Shown here in pieces: positions 15,401 through 24,247 of a stretch of DNA of 36,893 bases; the stretch's first letter is position 1; every line of letters starts with the position of its first letter. This DNA comes from Limosilactobacillus alvi (GTDB lineage Bacteria; Bacillota; Bacilli; Lactobacillales; Lactobacillaceae): assembly GCF_016900115.1 (NCBI RefSeq), contig NZ_JACJJQ010000017.1, positions 1 to 36,893 on the forward strand, read 5' to 3'. The translations under genes were made by a program, and so were the position numbers. Below the pieces are notes generated by a model. The model was not told where the DNA came from. It made no database searches and saw only the letters and a program-made list of their open reading frames with translations.

Positions 15401-16579
15401 TTAAGCATTTTTAAGTAAGTGATGGAATTTTTCCCGCTTGGTGTGTAGGTACTTTTGATTATACTTAGTGGCAGGAATTTCTAATGGAATCCGATCGGTA
15501 ATCTCAATTCCGGCTTCGGTCAGTTGCTCTAATTTGTCTGGATTATTGGTTAACAATTTAACCTTATGAATTCCGAGACTCTTTAGCATTTCAGCCGCAA
15601 CGTCATAATGGCGCTCGTCCGGTTCGAAACCGAGGAGCGTGTTTGCTTCATAAGTGTCATGGCCTTGATCCTGAAGAGCGTAGGCTTTAATTTTATTAGT
15701 CAAACCGATGCCGCGGCCTTCTTGATTAAGATAGAGGATAACCCCGCGTCCGGCAGCGTCAATTTTTTGCATTGCGGTGTGTAATTGTGGCCCACAGTCA
15801 CAACGAAGGGAGCCAAGTGCATCACCAGTTTGACACTTTGAGTGTAAACGGAGAAGAACTGGTTCATCACCACTAAGATCGCCTTTTTTGATAATTAAAT
15901 TTCCATCACCAAAGTCGCGAAGCTGGAAGTGACCATATTCGGTTGGGAAATTTACAAATTGACTTGGCTGGCTAACCGGATTTTGCACGTATTCTTGAAT
16001 CTCTTTAATCGTTAAGAAAGGAAGATGGTATTCAGCGGCAATAGACTTGAGTTCTGGCCGCCGGGCCATATGACCGTCTTGCTGGAGAATTTCACAAATA
16101 TATGCGACCGGTTCTACACCGGCTAACTTAGCTAAGGTAACTGCGGCTTCGGTGTGACCATTTCTTTCTAAAACCCCGCCATCCTTAGCAACCAATGGAA
16201 AACAGTGACCTGGTTTGTAGAAATCATCTGGTTGGCTGGTTGGATTGGCTAAGGCTTTGATTGTCCGGCAACGATCATAAGCTGAAATTCCGGTTGTTGT
16301 ACTTTTATGGTCAACGCTAAGGGTAAAGGCAGTCCCAAAGGGATCGGTATTATCAGCTGTCATTTGAGGAAGGGCTAAACGCTTGGCGATAGTGGGAGTA
16401 ATACAAGTGCAAAGCAGTCCCCGTGCATGCTTCGTCATAAAATTAACCGCTCCTGGGGTAACGCTAGCTCCAAAACCGACCAGGTCACCTTCAGCTTCCC
16501 GATCTTCATTGTCGGCAATGATCGCAAGACCACCTTGTTTTAGCCAAGCTAAAGTAGCTTGAATTTTTTTAACATCCAT
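15401..16579 (-). CDS. ribBA: Bifunctional DHBP synthase / GTP cyclohydrolase II
   Basis: 392-aa fusion that supplies both precursors of riboflavin. The N-terminal half (1-200) makes 3,4-dihydroxy-2-butanone 4-phosphate from ribulose 5-phosphate: acidic loop NEDREAEGD (24-32), [11 protein letters not shown] (51-61), GHTEAAV (141-147). The C-terminal half opens GTP: zinc ligands C249, C260 and C262 in [18 protein letters not shown], then EGRGIGL and [11 protein letters not shown]. The usual HSEC motif reads HSKC. The ATG overlaps the ribE stop as TAATG, so translation is coupled. Confidence 0.96.
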   Translation of the reverse strand: MDVKKIQATLAWLKQGGLAIIADNEDREAEGDLVGFGASVTPGAVNFMTKHARGLLCTCITPTIAKRLALPQMTADNTDPFGTAFTLSVDHKSTTTGISAYDRCRTIKALANPTSQPDDFYKPGHCFPLVAKDGGVLERNGHTEAAVTLAKLAGVEPVAYICEILQQDGHMARRPELKSIAAEYHLPFLTIKEIQEYVQNPVSQPSQFVNFPTEYGHFQLRDFGDGNLIIKKGDLSGDEPVLLRLHSKCQTGDALGSLRCDCGPQLHTAMQKIDAAGRGVILYLNQEGRGIGLTNKIKAYALQDQGHDTYEANTLLGFEPDERHYDVAAEMLKSLGIHKVKLLTNNPDKLEQLTEAGIEITDRIPLEIPATKYNQKYLHTKREKFHHLLKNA

Positions 16580-17178
16580 TATTTTGGCCCTCCCTTTAAA
16601 TTTGAGGCAACATATTTAGCGAGAATATCGGTCTCAAGGTTAACTTCATCGCCAACTTGAAGACTAGCTAAGTTAGTTTCAGCTTGCGTATGCGGAATTA
16701 GACCAACGGCAAATTGGTTATCCTTGGCCCACATTACGGTTAAACTAACCCCGTTTAAAGCAACACTTCCTTGACTCACAATTTGATTAGTTAAGTGTTT
16801 AGGAATCGCCAAGATGAGTTCTAAGGCATTTTCGTTTGCTTGCCGGCTAACTAAAGAAATGGTGTCATCAATATGGCCAGTTACGATATGTCCTTCAAAG
16901 CGACCGCTTGCTAGCATTGCCCGTTCAACGTTGACGGCATCACCAACTTGGGCATTTTTAAAACTCGTTTTCTTGAAGGTTTGTGGCATCATGGTGACCG
17001 TAAAAGTAGTTGGGGTAAAAGCCTCAACCGTTAAGCAACAACCATTAATGGCAATCGAGTCCCCAGTTTGAATGTCTTTTAAAAAGCTAGCTGAGGTGGT
17101 AACCGTCATTTTAATGGTGTGTTGGTTGATTTTAAGCTCGCTAATATGCGAACCACCAGAAACAAGTCCGCTAAACAT
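16579..17178 (-). CDS. ribE: Riboflavin synthase alpha subunit
   Basis: 199-aa enzyme that dismutates two 6,7-dimethyl-8-ribityllumazine molecules to riboflavin. It has two lumazine-binding repeats (about 1-97 and 98-195). These are visible as paired motifs: IAINGCCLTVEAF with FEGHIVTGHID, and VALNGVSLTVMW with TNLASLQVGDEVNLETDILAKYV. The start MFSGLVSGG at 17178 has AAGGAGG upstream and overlaps the ribD stop by eight bases. The frame is open 12 codons upstream, inside ribD. Confidence 0.95.
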   Translation of the reverse strand: MFSGLVSGGSHISELKINQHTIKMTVTTSASFLKDIQTGDSIAINGCCLTVEAFTPTTFTVTMMPQTFKKTSFKNAQVGDAVNVERAMLASGRFEGHIVTGHIDDTISLVSRQANENALELILAIPKHLTNQIVSQGSVALNGVSLTVMWAKDNQFAVGLIPHTQAETNLASLQVGDEVNLETDILAKYVASNLKGGPK

Positions 17179-18226
17179 TTTGAATTCCTCCTTGAATACG
17201 AATGGTATTGCCAAAGAATTGATAACTAGGCTTTATTAGTTGGCCGGCCTTCGGTTGGTAAGCAGGGACTCCATTTGCACCGAGGGTGACGGGCGCTAAA
17301 TAAGTGATTAGCTCATTTCCTAATCCAGCGTCGCAAAAAGCTTGGTGAAGTCGGCGCCCCCCTTCAACGTACAGGGATTGAATTCCTTGGTCAGTTAGGT
17401 AATCAATTACACTACTTAATTGGCCGTCAGCTAAGGAAATTACTTTAACATGCGCTGGCCATTGATGGTTGCCGAGTTGATTATTCTGAGTAAAAATCCA
17501 AGTGGGAGCAACCCCATCGGTAAGTAACTTTAAGTTTGGATGGTTGCGCAGTCGTCCCCGCCGGTCAATTATCATGCGGATTGGGGGGAATGGACTTTTA
17601 ACGGTAGTTAGTAACGATGGATCGTCAATAATTGCCGTTTCTGAGCCGATCAAAATGCCTTGATAATTAGCTCTTTCAAAGTGGACCTGCTTTAAGGCTG
17701 CTGATGAACTTAAGGTAATCCGTTGACCGGGTAAGCTCAACTTAAGATCAAGACTAATTGCTTGTTTTAAGGTAATCCATGGCTGGTGATGCTGGAAAAA
17801 GTAGGTATAAAAGGGATTTAAAGCGGCTGCTTGATCCGCTAAAACGCCTGTAACAACCTCAATCCCAGCCGTTTTTAGCCTGGCAATTCCTTTGCCAGTA
17901 ACCAAGGCGTGAGGATCAGTTTGACCAATTACCACCCGTTTAATCTTGCTATGAATGATTAATTCGGAGCAAGGGGGCTGTTTTCCTTGGTGGTTACATG
18001 GTTCGAGGGTGACATAAAGGGTAGCATTGAATAATTGTTCTGGGGTGAGTTTTTCGATCGCATTTCGTTCAGCGTGGACGGCGCCGTACTTAACATGGTG
18101 GCCTAGTGCTAAAACATGGCCGTCTTTAACAACAGCGGCCCCAACCATTGGGTTTTGCCAAGTTAAAAAGCGGCCTTCTTTGGCAGCATTAATTGCTAGT
18201 TGCATCATTGCTTGATCGTGGTTCAT
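17171..18226 (-). CDS. ribD: Bifunctional pyrimidine deaminase/reductase RibD
   Basis: 351-aa two-domain enzyme acting after GTP cyclohydrolase II. The N-terminal deaminase (1-145) has the zinc site H51-A-E53 (GAVHAERNAIE) plus C77 and C86 (EPCNHQGKQPPC). The C-terminal reductase (about 146-351) has the NADPH-binding RibD_C fold, ending in YVEGGRRLHQAF. GGAGGTG is six bases upstream of the ATG, and the FMN riboswitch terminator is immediately before that. First gene of the operon. Confidence 0.96.
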   Translation of the reverse strand: MNHDQAMMQLAINAAKEGRFLTWQNPMVGAAVVKDGHVLALGHHVKYGAVHAERNAIEKLTPEQLFNATLYVTLEPCNHQGKQPPCSELIIHSKIKRVVIGQTDPHALVTGKGIARLKTAGIEVVTGVLADQAAALNPFYTYFFQHHQPWITLKQAISLDLKLSLPGQRITLSSSAALKQVHFERANYQGILIGSETAIIDDPSLLTTVKSPFPPIRMIIDRRGRLRNHPNLKLLTDGVAPTWIFTQNNQLGNHQWPAHVKVISLADGQLSSVIDYLTDQGIQSLYVEGGRRLHQAFCDAGLGNELITYLAPVTLGANGVPAYQPKAGQLIKPSYQFFGNTIRIQGGIQNV

Positions 18227-18242
18227 TTTTTCACCTCCAGAA

Positions 18243-18450
18243 AATAAAAAACCGTCCTTTTCAGGACGGTTGTAGAATTCGAGTTAATTTGGTAGCCAAA
18301 AAATCCGCAAGGAAAATTTTAGCTAACCTCGTGTTTCTTCTTCCATCTAGACTATCACTATCGGTACCCCAAAGGGATTCAACCGCATTACTGCGGGTCG
18401 CGGACTGAAACCGCCGGTCGGGAATTTCACCCTGCCCCGAAGAACTAATT
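18243..18450 (-). promoter_or_regulatory. FMN riboswitch (RFN element) with terminator
   Basis: Minus-strand RNA from about 18450 carries the conserved RFN aptamer: CTTCGGGGCAGGGTGAAATT, CCCGACCGGCGGT, AGTCCGCGAC, CTTTGGGGTACCGATAGTG and GAAGAAGAAACACGAGG, ending near 18325. The expression platform holds the terminator ACCGTCCT/AGGACGGT (18251-18270) followed by T-rich sequence, just before the ribD ribosome-binding site. FMN binding is expected to favour termination and shut down ribD-E-BA-H. Confidence 0.97.
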
Positions 18451-18464
18451 ATTCAACTAACTAA

Positions 18465-18493
18465 AGATTAGTTGTTTTTGAAAACGTTGTCAA
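18465..18493 (-). promoter_or_regulatory. Promoter of the riboflavin operon
   Basis: On the minus strand a perfect TTGACA (18493-18488), a 17-base spacer and TAATCT (18470-18465). The RNA would begin just ahead of the FMN aptamer. Confidence 0.85.
18478..18492. promoter_or_regulatory. cre-like site overlapping the rib -35
   Basis: TTGAAAACGTTGTCA fits WTGNAANCGNWNNCW at every fixed position. It covers most of the -35 hexamer of the rib promoter, so CcpA binding would block RNA polymerase. Confidence 0.5.
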
Positions 18494-18538
18494 TAAGTTG
18501 GGGGTAATTAATATCAATAAATATTATTCAGGATTGTT

Positions 18539-18554
18539 TGTTTCACATGAAACC
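18539..18554. promoter_or_regulatory. parS-like site 2
   Basis: TGTTTCACATGAAACC differs from TGTTTCACGTGAAACA at two positions. It lies upstream of the rib promoter, 3.6 kb from site 1, touching the stop codon of the small membrane protein gene. Confidence 0.4.
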
Positions 18555-18685
18555 TAACGATGAGAATTAAAGTGCCAAGCCAGGGCAACAATTAATCCTA
18601 AAATACAAACAGTGAGTAAGGGATTAGCGTTAAAAAGGCGATGAAAAAGCCAAATTTGACCAACTCCGGAAAATGATGCAAACAT
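18554..18685 (-). CDS. Possible 43-aa single-pass membrane protein
   Basis: Short gene ATG TTT GCA ... TAG. The N-terminal half is MFASFSGVGQIWLFHRLFNA. Then comes a hydrophobic helix, PLLTVCILGLIVALAWHF (about 22-39), and a short polar end NSHR. AGGAAGAAGG lies about ten bases upstream. A TATAAT (minus strand, near 18725) could drive it. Length, composition and the ribosome-binding site favour a real small protein, but I do not recognise a family and cannot test conservation. Confidence 0.5.
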   Translation of the reverse strand: MFASFSGVGQIWLFHRLFNANPLLTVCILGLIVALAWHFNSHR

Positions 18686-18795
18686 TCAATGGATACCTTC
18701 TTCCTCTTGTTTTGTTAATAATTATACTGAATTTAGTTGGTTAAGCGAGTGATTTGGATTACACTAAGAATAGTTTTGATGTTGAGGGGGATACC

Positions 18796-20262
18796 ATGCT
18801 AATTACGTGGCATATTGTGAAATTAATTTTATGGCTAATTGTATTTTTCAACGCGATTGCCGCCCTAATTACGGTTTTTCGGGAAAGGCGGGATATTGCA
18901 GCAACATGGGCGTGGCTGCTTGTATTAACATTATTGCCGGTGATTGGCTTTATTATTTACTCGTTTCTGGGACGGAAATTACCTCAACGGCGTTTAGAGC
19001 GAATTCAAACTGAAACTCAATTGGAACTTTCGGAAGCCTTTAATCGTCAACGCGAGCAATTTTTGCTAACCCCACAACCGGAAGAACCAACCTTACGAAC
19101 TTATTTACGGACAATTATGCTTTTTCAAAGCATTGATAATGCCTTTTTGAGTCAGCATAATATGGTTGAATTGTTTAACAATGGGGATCAGTTCTTTGAA
19201 AAACTACTCGCTGATATTGAAGCGGCTAAAAAGAGTATCCATATTGAGTTCTATACTATTTACAACGATCAAATTGGAAATCAATTACGGACGATCCTTG
19301 AACAAAAGGCAGCCGTAGGCGTTGAAGTTCGAGTTCTGTATGATTCCTGGGGTTCAATGGGAGTTAAGCCAAGTTTTTATGACGGTCTTCGGAAAAATGG
19401 GGGCTATGCGGGCCCGTTCTTGTTAACCCGGAGTAACCTCTTTGATTTCCGGCTTAACTACCGGGATCACCGAAAAATTGTTGTGATTGATGGTGAAATT
19501 GGTTACGTAGGGGGCTTTAACGTTGGTGACCAATATCTTGGGCGTTCACCAAAGTTTGGACCGTGGCGCGATACTCACCTTCGGATCCAAGGTGGGGGTG
19601 TATATAGCCTTCAACAACGTTTCATTCGGGACTGGAACGCTTCAACTAAAGAGCGAGCACACCGGATTGATCACTACCGGTCATATTTTCCCAAGATTAA
19701 GAATACTTTTGGCTCAACCGCCCTCCAAATTGTTTCCAGTGGTCCAGATTCACCTTTGGAAGAAATTAAACTTGGCTACTTACGCTTAATTAATGCGGCG
19801 CAAGATCATATTTGGATTCAAACTCCTTACCTAATTCCTGATGATAGTGTACTTGATGCTTTGAAGGTGGCGGCCCATTCTGGAGTTGACGTCCGGATTA
19901 TGGTGCCATCGATGCCCGACCACGCCTTTGTTTACCGAGCAACTCAATATTATGCGCGAAACCTAGCTGAAGATGGCGTAACGATCTATTTCTATCAAAA
20001 AGGTTTTTTGCACGCTAAGACAATGGTGGTTGATGGAGAAATGGCTTCGGTTGGTTCTGCCAATATGGATTTTCGGAGTTTTAAATTAAACTTTGAAATT
20101 AACTGTTTTATGTATGATGCCGATATTGCTCAACGGTTAGAGCGCTTGTTTGTTGAAGACATTCGTAATAGTCGAGTAATGACGCCAGAACGGTTTGCGG
20201 CCCAACCGCCATGGATACGCTTTAAGCAAACTTTCTCGAGATTGTTGTCGCCAATCTTGTAG
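18796..20262 (+). CDS. cls: Cardiolipin synthase (phospholipase D superfamily)
   Basis: 488-aa membrane enzyme that makes cardiolipin from two phosphatidylglycerols. Two N-terminal TM helices (about 5-27 and 36-56) have the PLDc_N signature IAATWAWLLVLTLLPVIGFIIY. Two HKD motifs follow: H225/K227/D232 in DHRKIVVIDGEIGYVGGFN and H406/K408/D413 in LHAKTMVVDGEMASVGSAN. The start at 18796 has GAGGGGG upstream; an in-frame ATG at 18754 lacks a site. Single-gene unit with its own terminator. Confidence 0.96.
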   Translation: MLITWHIVKLILWLIVFFNAIAALITVFRERRDIAATWAWLLVLTLLPVIGFIIYSFLGRKLPQRRLERIQTETQLELSEAFNRQREQFLLTPQPEEPTLRTYLRTIMLFQSIDNAFLSQHNMVELFNNGDQFFEKLLADIEAAKKSIHIEFYTIYNDQIGNQLRTILEQKAAVGVEVRVLYDSWGSMGVKPSFYDGLRKNGGYAGPFLLTRSNLFDFRLNYRDHRKIVVIDGEIGYVGGFNVGDQYLGRSPKFGPWRDTHLRIQGGGVYSLQQRFIRDWNASTKERAHRIDHYRSYFPKIKNTFGSTALQIVSSGPDSPLEEIKLGYLRLINAAQDHIWIQTPYLIPDDSVLDALKVAAHSGVDVRIMVPSMPDHAFVYRATQYYARNLAEDGVTIYFYQKGFLHAKTMVVDGEMASVGSANMDFRSFKLNFEINCFMYDADIAQRLERLFVEDIRNSRVMTPERFAAQPPWIRFKQTFSRLLSPIL

Positions 20263-20267
20263 TTTCT

Positions 20268-20313
20268 AAAAAGAGGACGAGGAGAAACCAAAGTTTCTTC
20301 CCGTCCTCTTTTT
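20268..20313 (+). terminator. Terminator of cls
   Basis: A long stem pairs AAAAAGAGGAC with GTCCTCTTTTT and, inside, GGAGAAAC with GTTTCTTCC, with A/T tracts on both sides. Read on the minus strand, its arm GACGGGAAGAAAC shares the GGGAAGAAAC core of the repeat-family hairpins. Confidence 0.88.
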
Positions 20314-20569
20314 CACCAGACAGAAACGAAAGGAAGGTGAGTAAACGGTATTAATAACCAGACATAGAGAGATTTGAGGAAACCTTCCTTCCGTGAGTAC
20401 TCAGAGTATGTTCACTAAGTAACAAACCAATTAAAACATAGATTGCCTATCTTTGCAAGGAATTAATATAAACCGACCTTGGAGATGTTAAAAATGATAA
20501 TTGTTTTCACAAAGTTTTAATATGATAAAATAAGGTTATTTAATTGCTGAGGATGGGAAGGTAAGATCA
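20314..20569. other. Non-coding region before rexB
   Basis: No gene seen. AAGGAAGGT (20330-20338) pairs perfectly with ACCTTCCTT (20382-20390), enclosing 43 bases, and a small palindrome GAGTACTC follows at 20395-20402. The rexB promoter is probably the extended -10 TGATAAAAT (20523-20531). The ribosome-binding site is GGGAAGGT before ATG 20570. A remote copy of the intergenic repeat on the minus strand is conceivable but not supported. Confidence 0.5.
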
Positions 20570-23500
20570 ATGGTGAAATCGAGTTTGAACTTTATCTTGG
20601 GGACTGCTACGGTTGATCATCAAGCAGCAATGGTTGATCAATTAGCAACTCAATTGGCCGAGCACCCCCAAGATCGTTTTTTCTATCTAGTGCCAAATCA
20701 TATTAAATTTTCAACGGAAATTGACGTTTTAAGTCAATTGAAAGCTAAGCAGACGGGACCAATTTATGCTCAGAGTCAGGTTCAGGTCCTGTCTTTTAGC
20801 CGGTTAGCATGGTTTTTATTGCGCGATCAGCCGGAATTTAATGCCCCACGAATTTCACCAACGGGTTTAACGATGTTAACGGCCGCTGTTATTCGTGATA
20901 TGCCATCAGCAGAATTAAAATTATTCGCTAAGGAAGCTCACCACCCTGGCTTTATCCAAGATTTAACGAAGCAGTTAGTTGAGCTCCGGAATGCCAATAT
21001 TGCTCCAGAAGACTACGAAGAGATTAAAACGAGAAGTGTCGCCTGGGCAAAAAGTCACCACCAAGTTGATGCAGCTTACAATGATAAGTTAGCCGTTTTA
21101 TTCAAGGTTTATGCTAAATTCACAGCAGCCTTGGGGGGACAGTTAGAAACGCCAGCAATTTATGATTTACTGATTGAAAAGCTAAATCAGGGTGATTTTA
21201 AGGATTGCCATTTTTACCTTGATCGTTACAACGCCCAATTTTTAGCTAAGGAAGAACAAATTGTTGAAGCGATGATTAAAAACGGGGCAACGACCACGGT
21301 TAGTCTGGTTTTAGATCGTCCTTACCAAGGTTCAACCTTACCAGATGAACATGATTTGTTTTACCAGCCAGGATTAATCTACCATCGGCTAGCTAATTTT
21401 GCTTTAAATACCCCAGGGGTTGAATTGCAATCGACAACCTATGCACATGTGCCGCGGGTGGCACCAGCCTTTAAGGACGTAGAACAATGGCTAGCAGCTA
21501 ACAGCCAGTTCGTGACGCCGCAAGAAGCCAAAACTAAGGGAGAAAACATCCACTTTAATACGGTGCCAACGCGGTTAGCTGAATTAAATTTTGTGGCGGC
21601 CAAAATTCGTCAGCTAGTAACCCATCAAGGCTATCGTTACCGGGATTTTCTGATCCTTACCCGGCGATTAGATGCTTATGAAACGATGCTTGAACCGACT
21701 TTCACGGCGCATCAAGTACCATTTTTTAATGATAATGACCGGACGATGAAGAATCATCCCTTGGTGACCTTAGTAATGGGGCTTTTCCAACTTCTTTGGA
21801 AACAATTTCAGTTGGCTGACTTGATGCAGATCTTCAAAACTGGCTTGTTAATTCCGAAAGAGCAGGTTGATGGACAACCGCTGACCGCCTTTCAATTTCG
21901 GCAAGATTTATACCTAACAGAAAATTGGGCACTAAAGTACGGCAAAACGGGATATGCTTGGCTCGGTAATAAGGATTTTCAATACACGCCAGGATATCAG
22001 GCTACCGGAGAAGATAGTTACCGTGACCAACAAGAACAAAAGAAAAGCGCTCAGTTAAACCGGGTACGGCGCTATGTAAAACGGCAAATCGTTCCCTTTA
22101 TTGAAGCCTTACGGCAAGCAAAGAGTGGCCGGGAAGCAGCCAGCCTTCTGTTTGAATTTTTAGTCAACCAAGATGTACCTGGTCAATTAGCAAAGTGGCA
22201 AAGGGCGGCGACTGACGCTGGTAATTTGACCCTTTCCCAAGAATCAGAACAGGTGTGGAATTCATTCTGCCAGCTTTTAGATGAGTATGTTCTAACGATG
22301 GGGGATCAAACGAACTTTAATTTAACAGCTTTTCGAGATCTTTTGTTAGTCGGTTTTCAAACGGCAACTTATTCGCAAATTCCATCAACCTTAGATCAAG
22401 TTTTAGTATCTGAAAGTGGAATCACCCAGACTGAGCACCGAAAAATTGTCTTTATTATTGGGGCAACTGATGATGTCATGCCTGCTATGCAAGTTGAAAC
22501 GGGACTGTTAACGGAAGATGATCGGCGGCGGCTTGCTAGTGGACTCAAGGACTATCAATATCTGCCGGTTTCGGGGATGGAAAAAGTAACCAACGAACCT
22601 TTTGTTAATTATTTAGCGATGATGACGGGGAGGGAACAGTTATATTTGGTTGCGCCACTGCAAAGTAGTGAAGACCAGCCAGCTGGACTTTCTCCGTATC
22701 TGACGGGCTTAAGTGCTTACTTTAACCGTCCGATTGATAATCTCCCGGGGACCCCCCAACCACTAGCTAGCTTTGCGGAAATTAAGCCATTTATTTCAGC
22801 TATTCCAGCAACCCGTTCAAGTTTTATCCGGGCGCGGCGGGTTACCCAAGATAACGGTCAAAATTTAAGCGCCAACGACACATGGAAATTAGTTGCGCGG
22901 ATTATCAACGCTCAAAAAAATGGTCGTCAAGTTACCCTAAATAAGTATCAGTATCAAAATGATCCCCAGCCACTAACCCCGGCGTTGGCGGAACAATTAT
23001 ATGGAAAATTGGATCGAGAAACGATTGTTGAACGGACAGAAATGGAAAAAGCCGGGCAACCATTACCACCCCTTGATGACCTTAAATGCCACTCAACGTT
23101 AAAGGCATCGGTTTCTCAATTACAGACTTACTATCAAAATCCATATGAATATTTCTTGAAATATGGCTTAGACTTGAAGCGGCGAGAAGAATTTGAAATT
23201 ACGCCCGCTGACTCTGGAACCTTCTATCACAATGTAATGGATGCTTTTGTCCACTCAACGGGGACGAAACTAGCAACGCTAACGCCGTCTGAATTGACGA
23301 CTTATACTAACCAGGCTTTAACTCAGGCTGCCCAAGCGCAAACTTTATTAACTGAATTGGAGGATGGTCAACTCCGGTTTGCCTACCAGTTTGATCATCT
23401 GAAGCAACTAGCTGAAGCGATGATCCGGGTTGTCTATCTGCAAGCTCAGGTCAGTCATGCGCGACCAAAATATACGGAACAGAGCTTTGGGAGTGGCGCC

Positions 23501-24244
23501 AACGCGACTTTCCGACCAATCACTCAGCGCCTGGCTGATCAACGCCACCAAGTTGAAATTCGGGGGCGGATTGACCGGCTAGATCAAGTTCAAACGGCAG
23601 ATCAACTTTATCAAATGGTGATTGATTATAAATCAAGTGATCGGAAATTTGATTTAGTACGGGCAACGACTGGTTTAGATTTGCAATTATTAACCTACTT
23701 GGCAGCCGTAAAACAAGATCTTAAACGTGATCAAATTGGTGGTGCTTTTTACCTCCATTTAGCTAACCAAATCTTAAAACCCGAAGACTTTAAGAAGTCA
23801 TTAACTGAAATTCAGTTAGATAACCACTTGTACAATGGGTTAGTGCTCGCTGATATTAACTTACTAAAGCAACTTGACCAGGGGTTAGACCAAGAAAAGT
23901 CAGGAAAACTTTTACATGCCCGGTATATCAAGAAGACCACAAGTTACAAGGCCAATGCAGGTTCCGCCATTTTAACGCCGGCCGAACTGGATTGGTTGTT
24001 AACTAAGAACACAGAGTTAATTACGCAAGCTGCCACCGATATTTTTGCTGGGATAACAACCTTGGCACCTTTTCGGCTTGGTGAGCAAAATGGTTTAAAG
24101 AATAGTGACTTCTTACCAATTTTTGCCTTTGATAACGTGCTGGACCAGGATAAATTTAAAGATATCACGTTAACGGAAAAGGATGTCTTAAATCAAATGC
24201 ACGCAGATCAAAAATCAGCGATGAAAAATAACAAGAAAGGATAG
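20570..24244 (+). CDS. rexB: ATP-dependent helicase/nuclease subunit B (RexB/AddB)
   Basis: 1224-aa subunit of the RexAB/AddAB recombination machine, which resects double-strand breaks from Chi-like sites. Starts SSLNFILGTATVDHQ: the family position of Walker A is present but degenerate, with no GKT/S, as in RexB of lactic acid bacteria. The C-terminal nuclease domain begins around SVSQLQTYYQNPYEYFLKYGL (about 846) and has the catalytic DYKSSD (about 1019) and QLLTYLAAV. The cysteines that hold the iron-sulfur cluster in Bacillus AddB are not visible (YQNPYEYF in place of a Cys-Pro motif). The stop is three bases from addA. Confidence 0.95.
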   Translation: MVKSSLNFILGTATVDHQAAMVDQLATQLAEHPQDRFFYLVPNHIKFSTEIDVLSQLKAKQTGPIYAQSQVQVLSFSRLAWFLLRDQPEFNAPRISPTGLTMLTAAVIRDMPSAELKLFAKEAHHPGFIQDLTKQLVELRNANIAPEDYEEIKTRSVAWAKSHHQVDAAYNDKLAVLFKVYAKFTAALGGQLETPAIYDLLIEKLNQGDFKDCHFYLDRYNAQFLAKEEQIVEAMIKNGATTTVSLVLDRPYQGSTLPDEHDLFYQPGLIYHRLANFALNTPGVELQSTTYAHVPRVAPAFKDVEQWLAANSQFVTPQEAKTKGENIHFNTVPTRLAELNFVAAKIRQLVTHQGYRYRDFLILTRRLDAYETMLEPTFTAHQVPFFNDNDRTMKNHPLVTLVMGLFQLLWKQFQLADLMQIFKTGLLIPKEQVDGQPLTAFQFRQDLYLTENWALKYGKTGYAWLGNKDFQYTPGYQATGEDSYRDQQEQKKSAQLNRVRRYVKRQIVPFIEALRQAKSGREAASLLFEFLVNQDVPGQLAKWQRAATDAGNLTLSQESEQVWNSFCQLLDEYVLTMGDQTNFNLTAFRDLLLVGFQTATYSQIPSTLDQVLVSESGITQTEHRKIVFIIGATDDVMPAMQVETGLLTEDDRRRLASGLKDYQYLPVSGMEKVTNEPFVNYLAMMTGREQLYLVAPLQSSEDQPAGLSPYLTGLSAYFNRPIDNLPGTPQPLASFAEIKPFISAIPATRSSFIRARRVTQDNGQNLSANDTWKLVARIINAQKNGRQVTLNKYQYQNDPQPLTPALAEQLYGKLDRETIVERTEMEKAGQPLPPLDDLKCHSTLKASVSQLQTYYQNPYEYFLKYGLDLKRREEFEITPADSGTFYHNVMDAFVHSTGTKLATLTPSELTTYTNQALTQAAQAQTLLTELEDGQLRFAYQFDHLKQLAEAMIRVVYLQAQVSHARPKYTEQSFGSGANATFRPITQRLADQRHQVEIRGRIDRLDQVQTADQLYQMVIDYKSSDRKFDLVRATTGLDLQLLTYLAAVKQDLKRDQIGGAFYLHLANQILKPEDFKKSLTEIQLDNHLYNGLVLADINLLKQLDQGLDQEKSGKLLHARYIKKTTSYKANAGSAILTPAELDWLLTKNTELITQAATDIFAGITTLAPFRLGEQNGLKNSDFLPIFAFDNVLDQDKFKDITLTEKDVLNQMHADQKSAMKNNKKG

Positions 24245-24247
24245 ATT

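Noticed and set aside
20268-20450. Fifth copy of the intergenic repeat after cls (minus strand)
   Set aside because: Only the GGGAAGAAAC hairpin core and scattered short matches are shared; the modules cannot be aligned with confidence.
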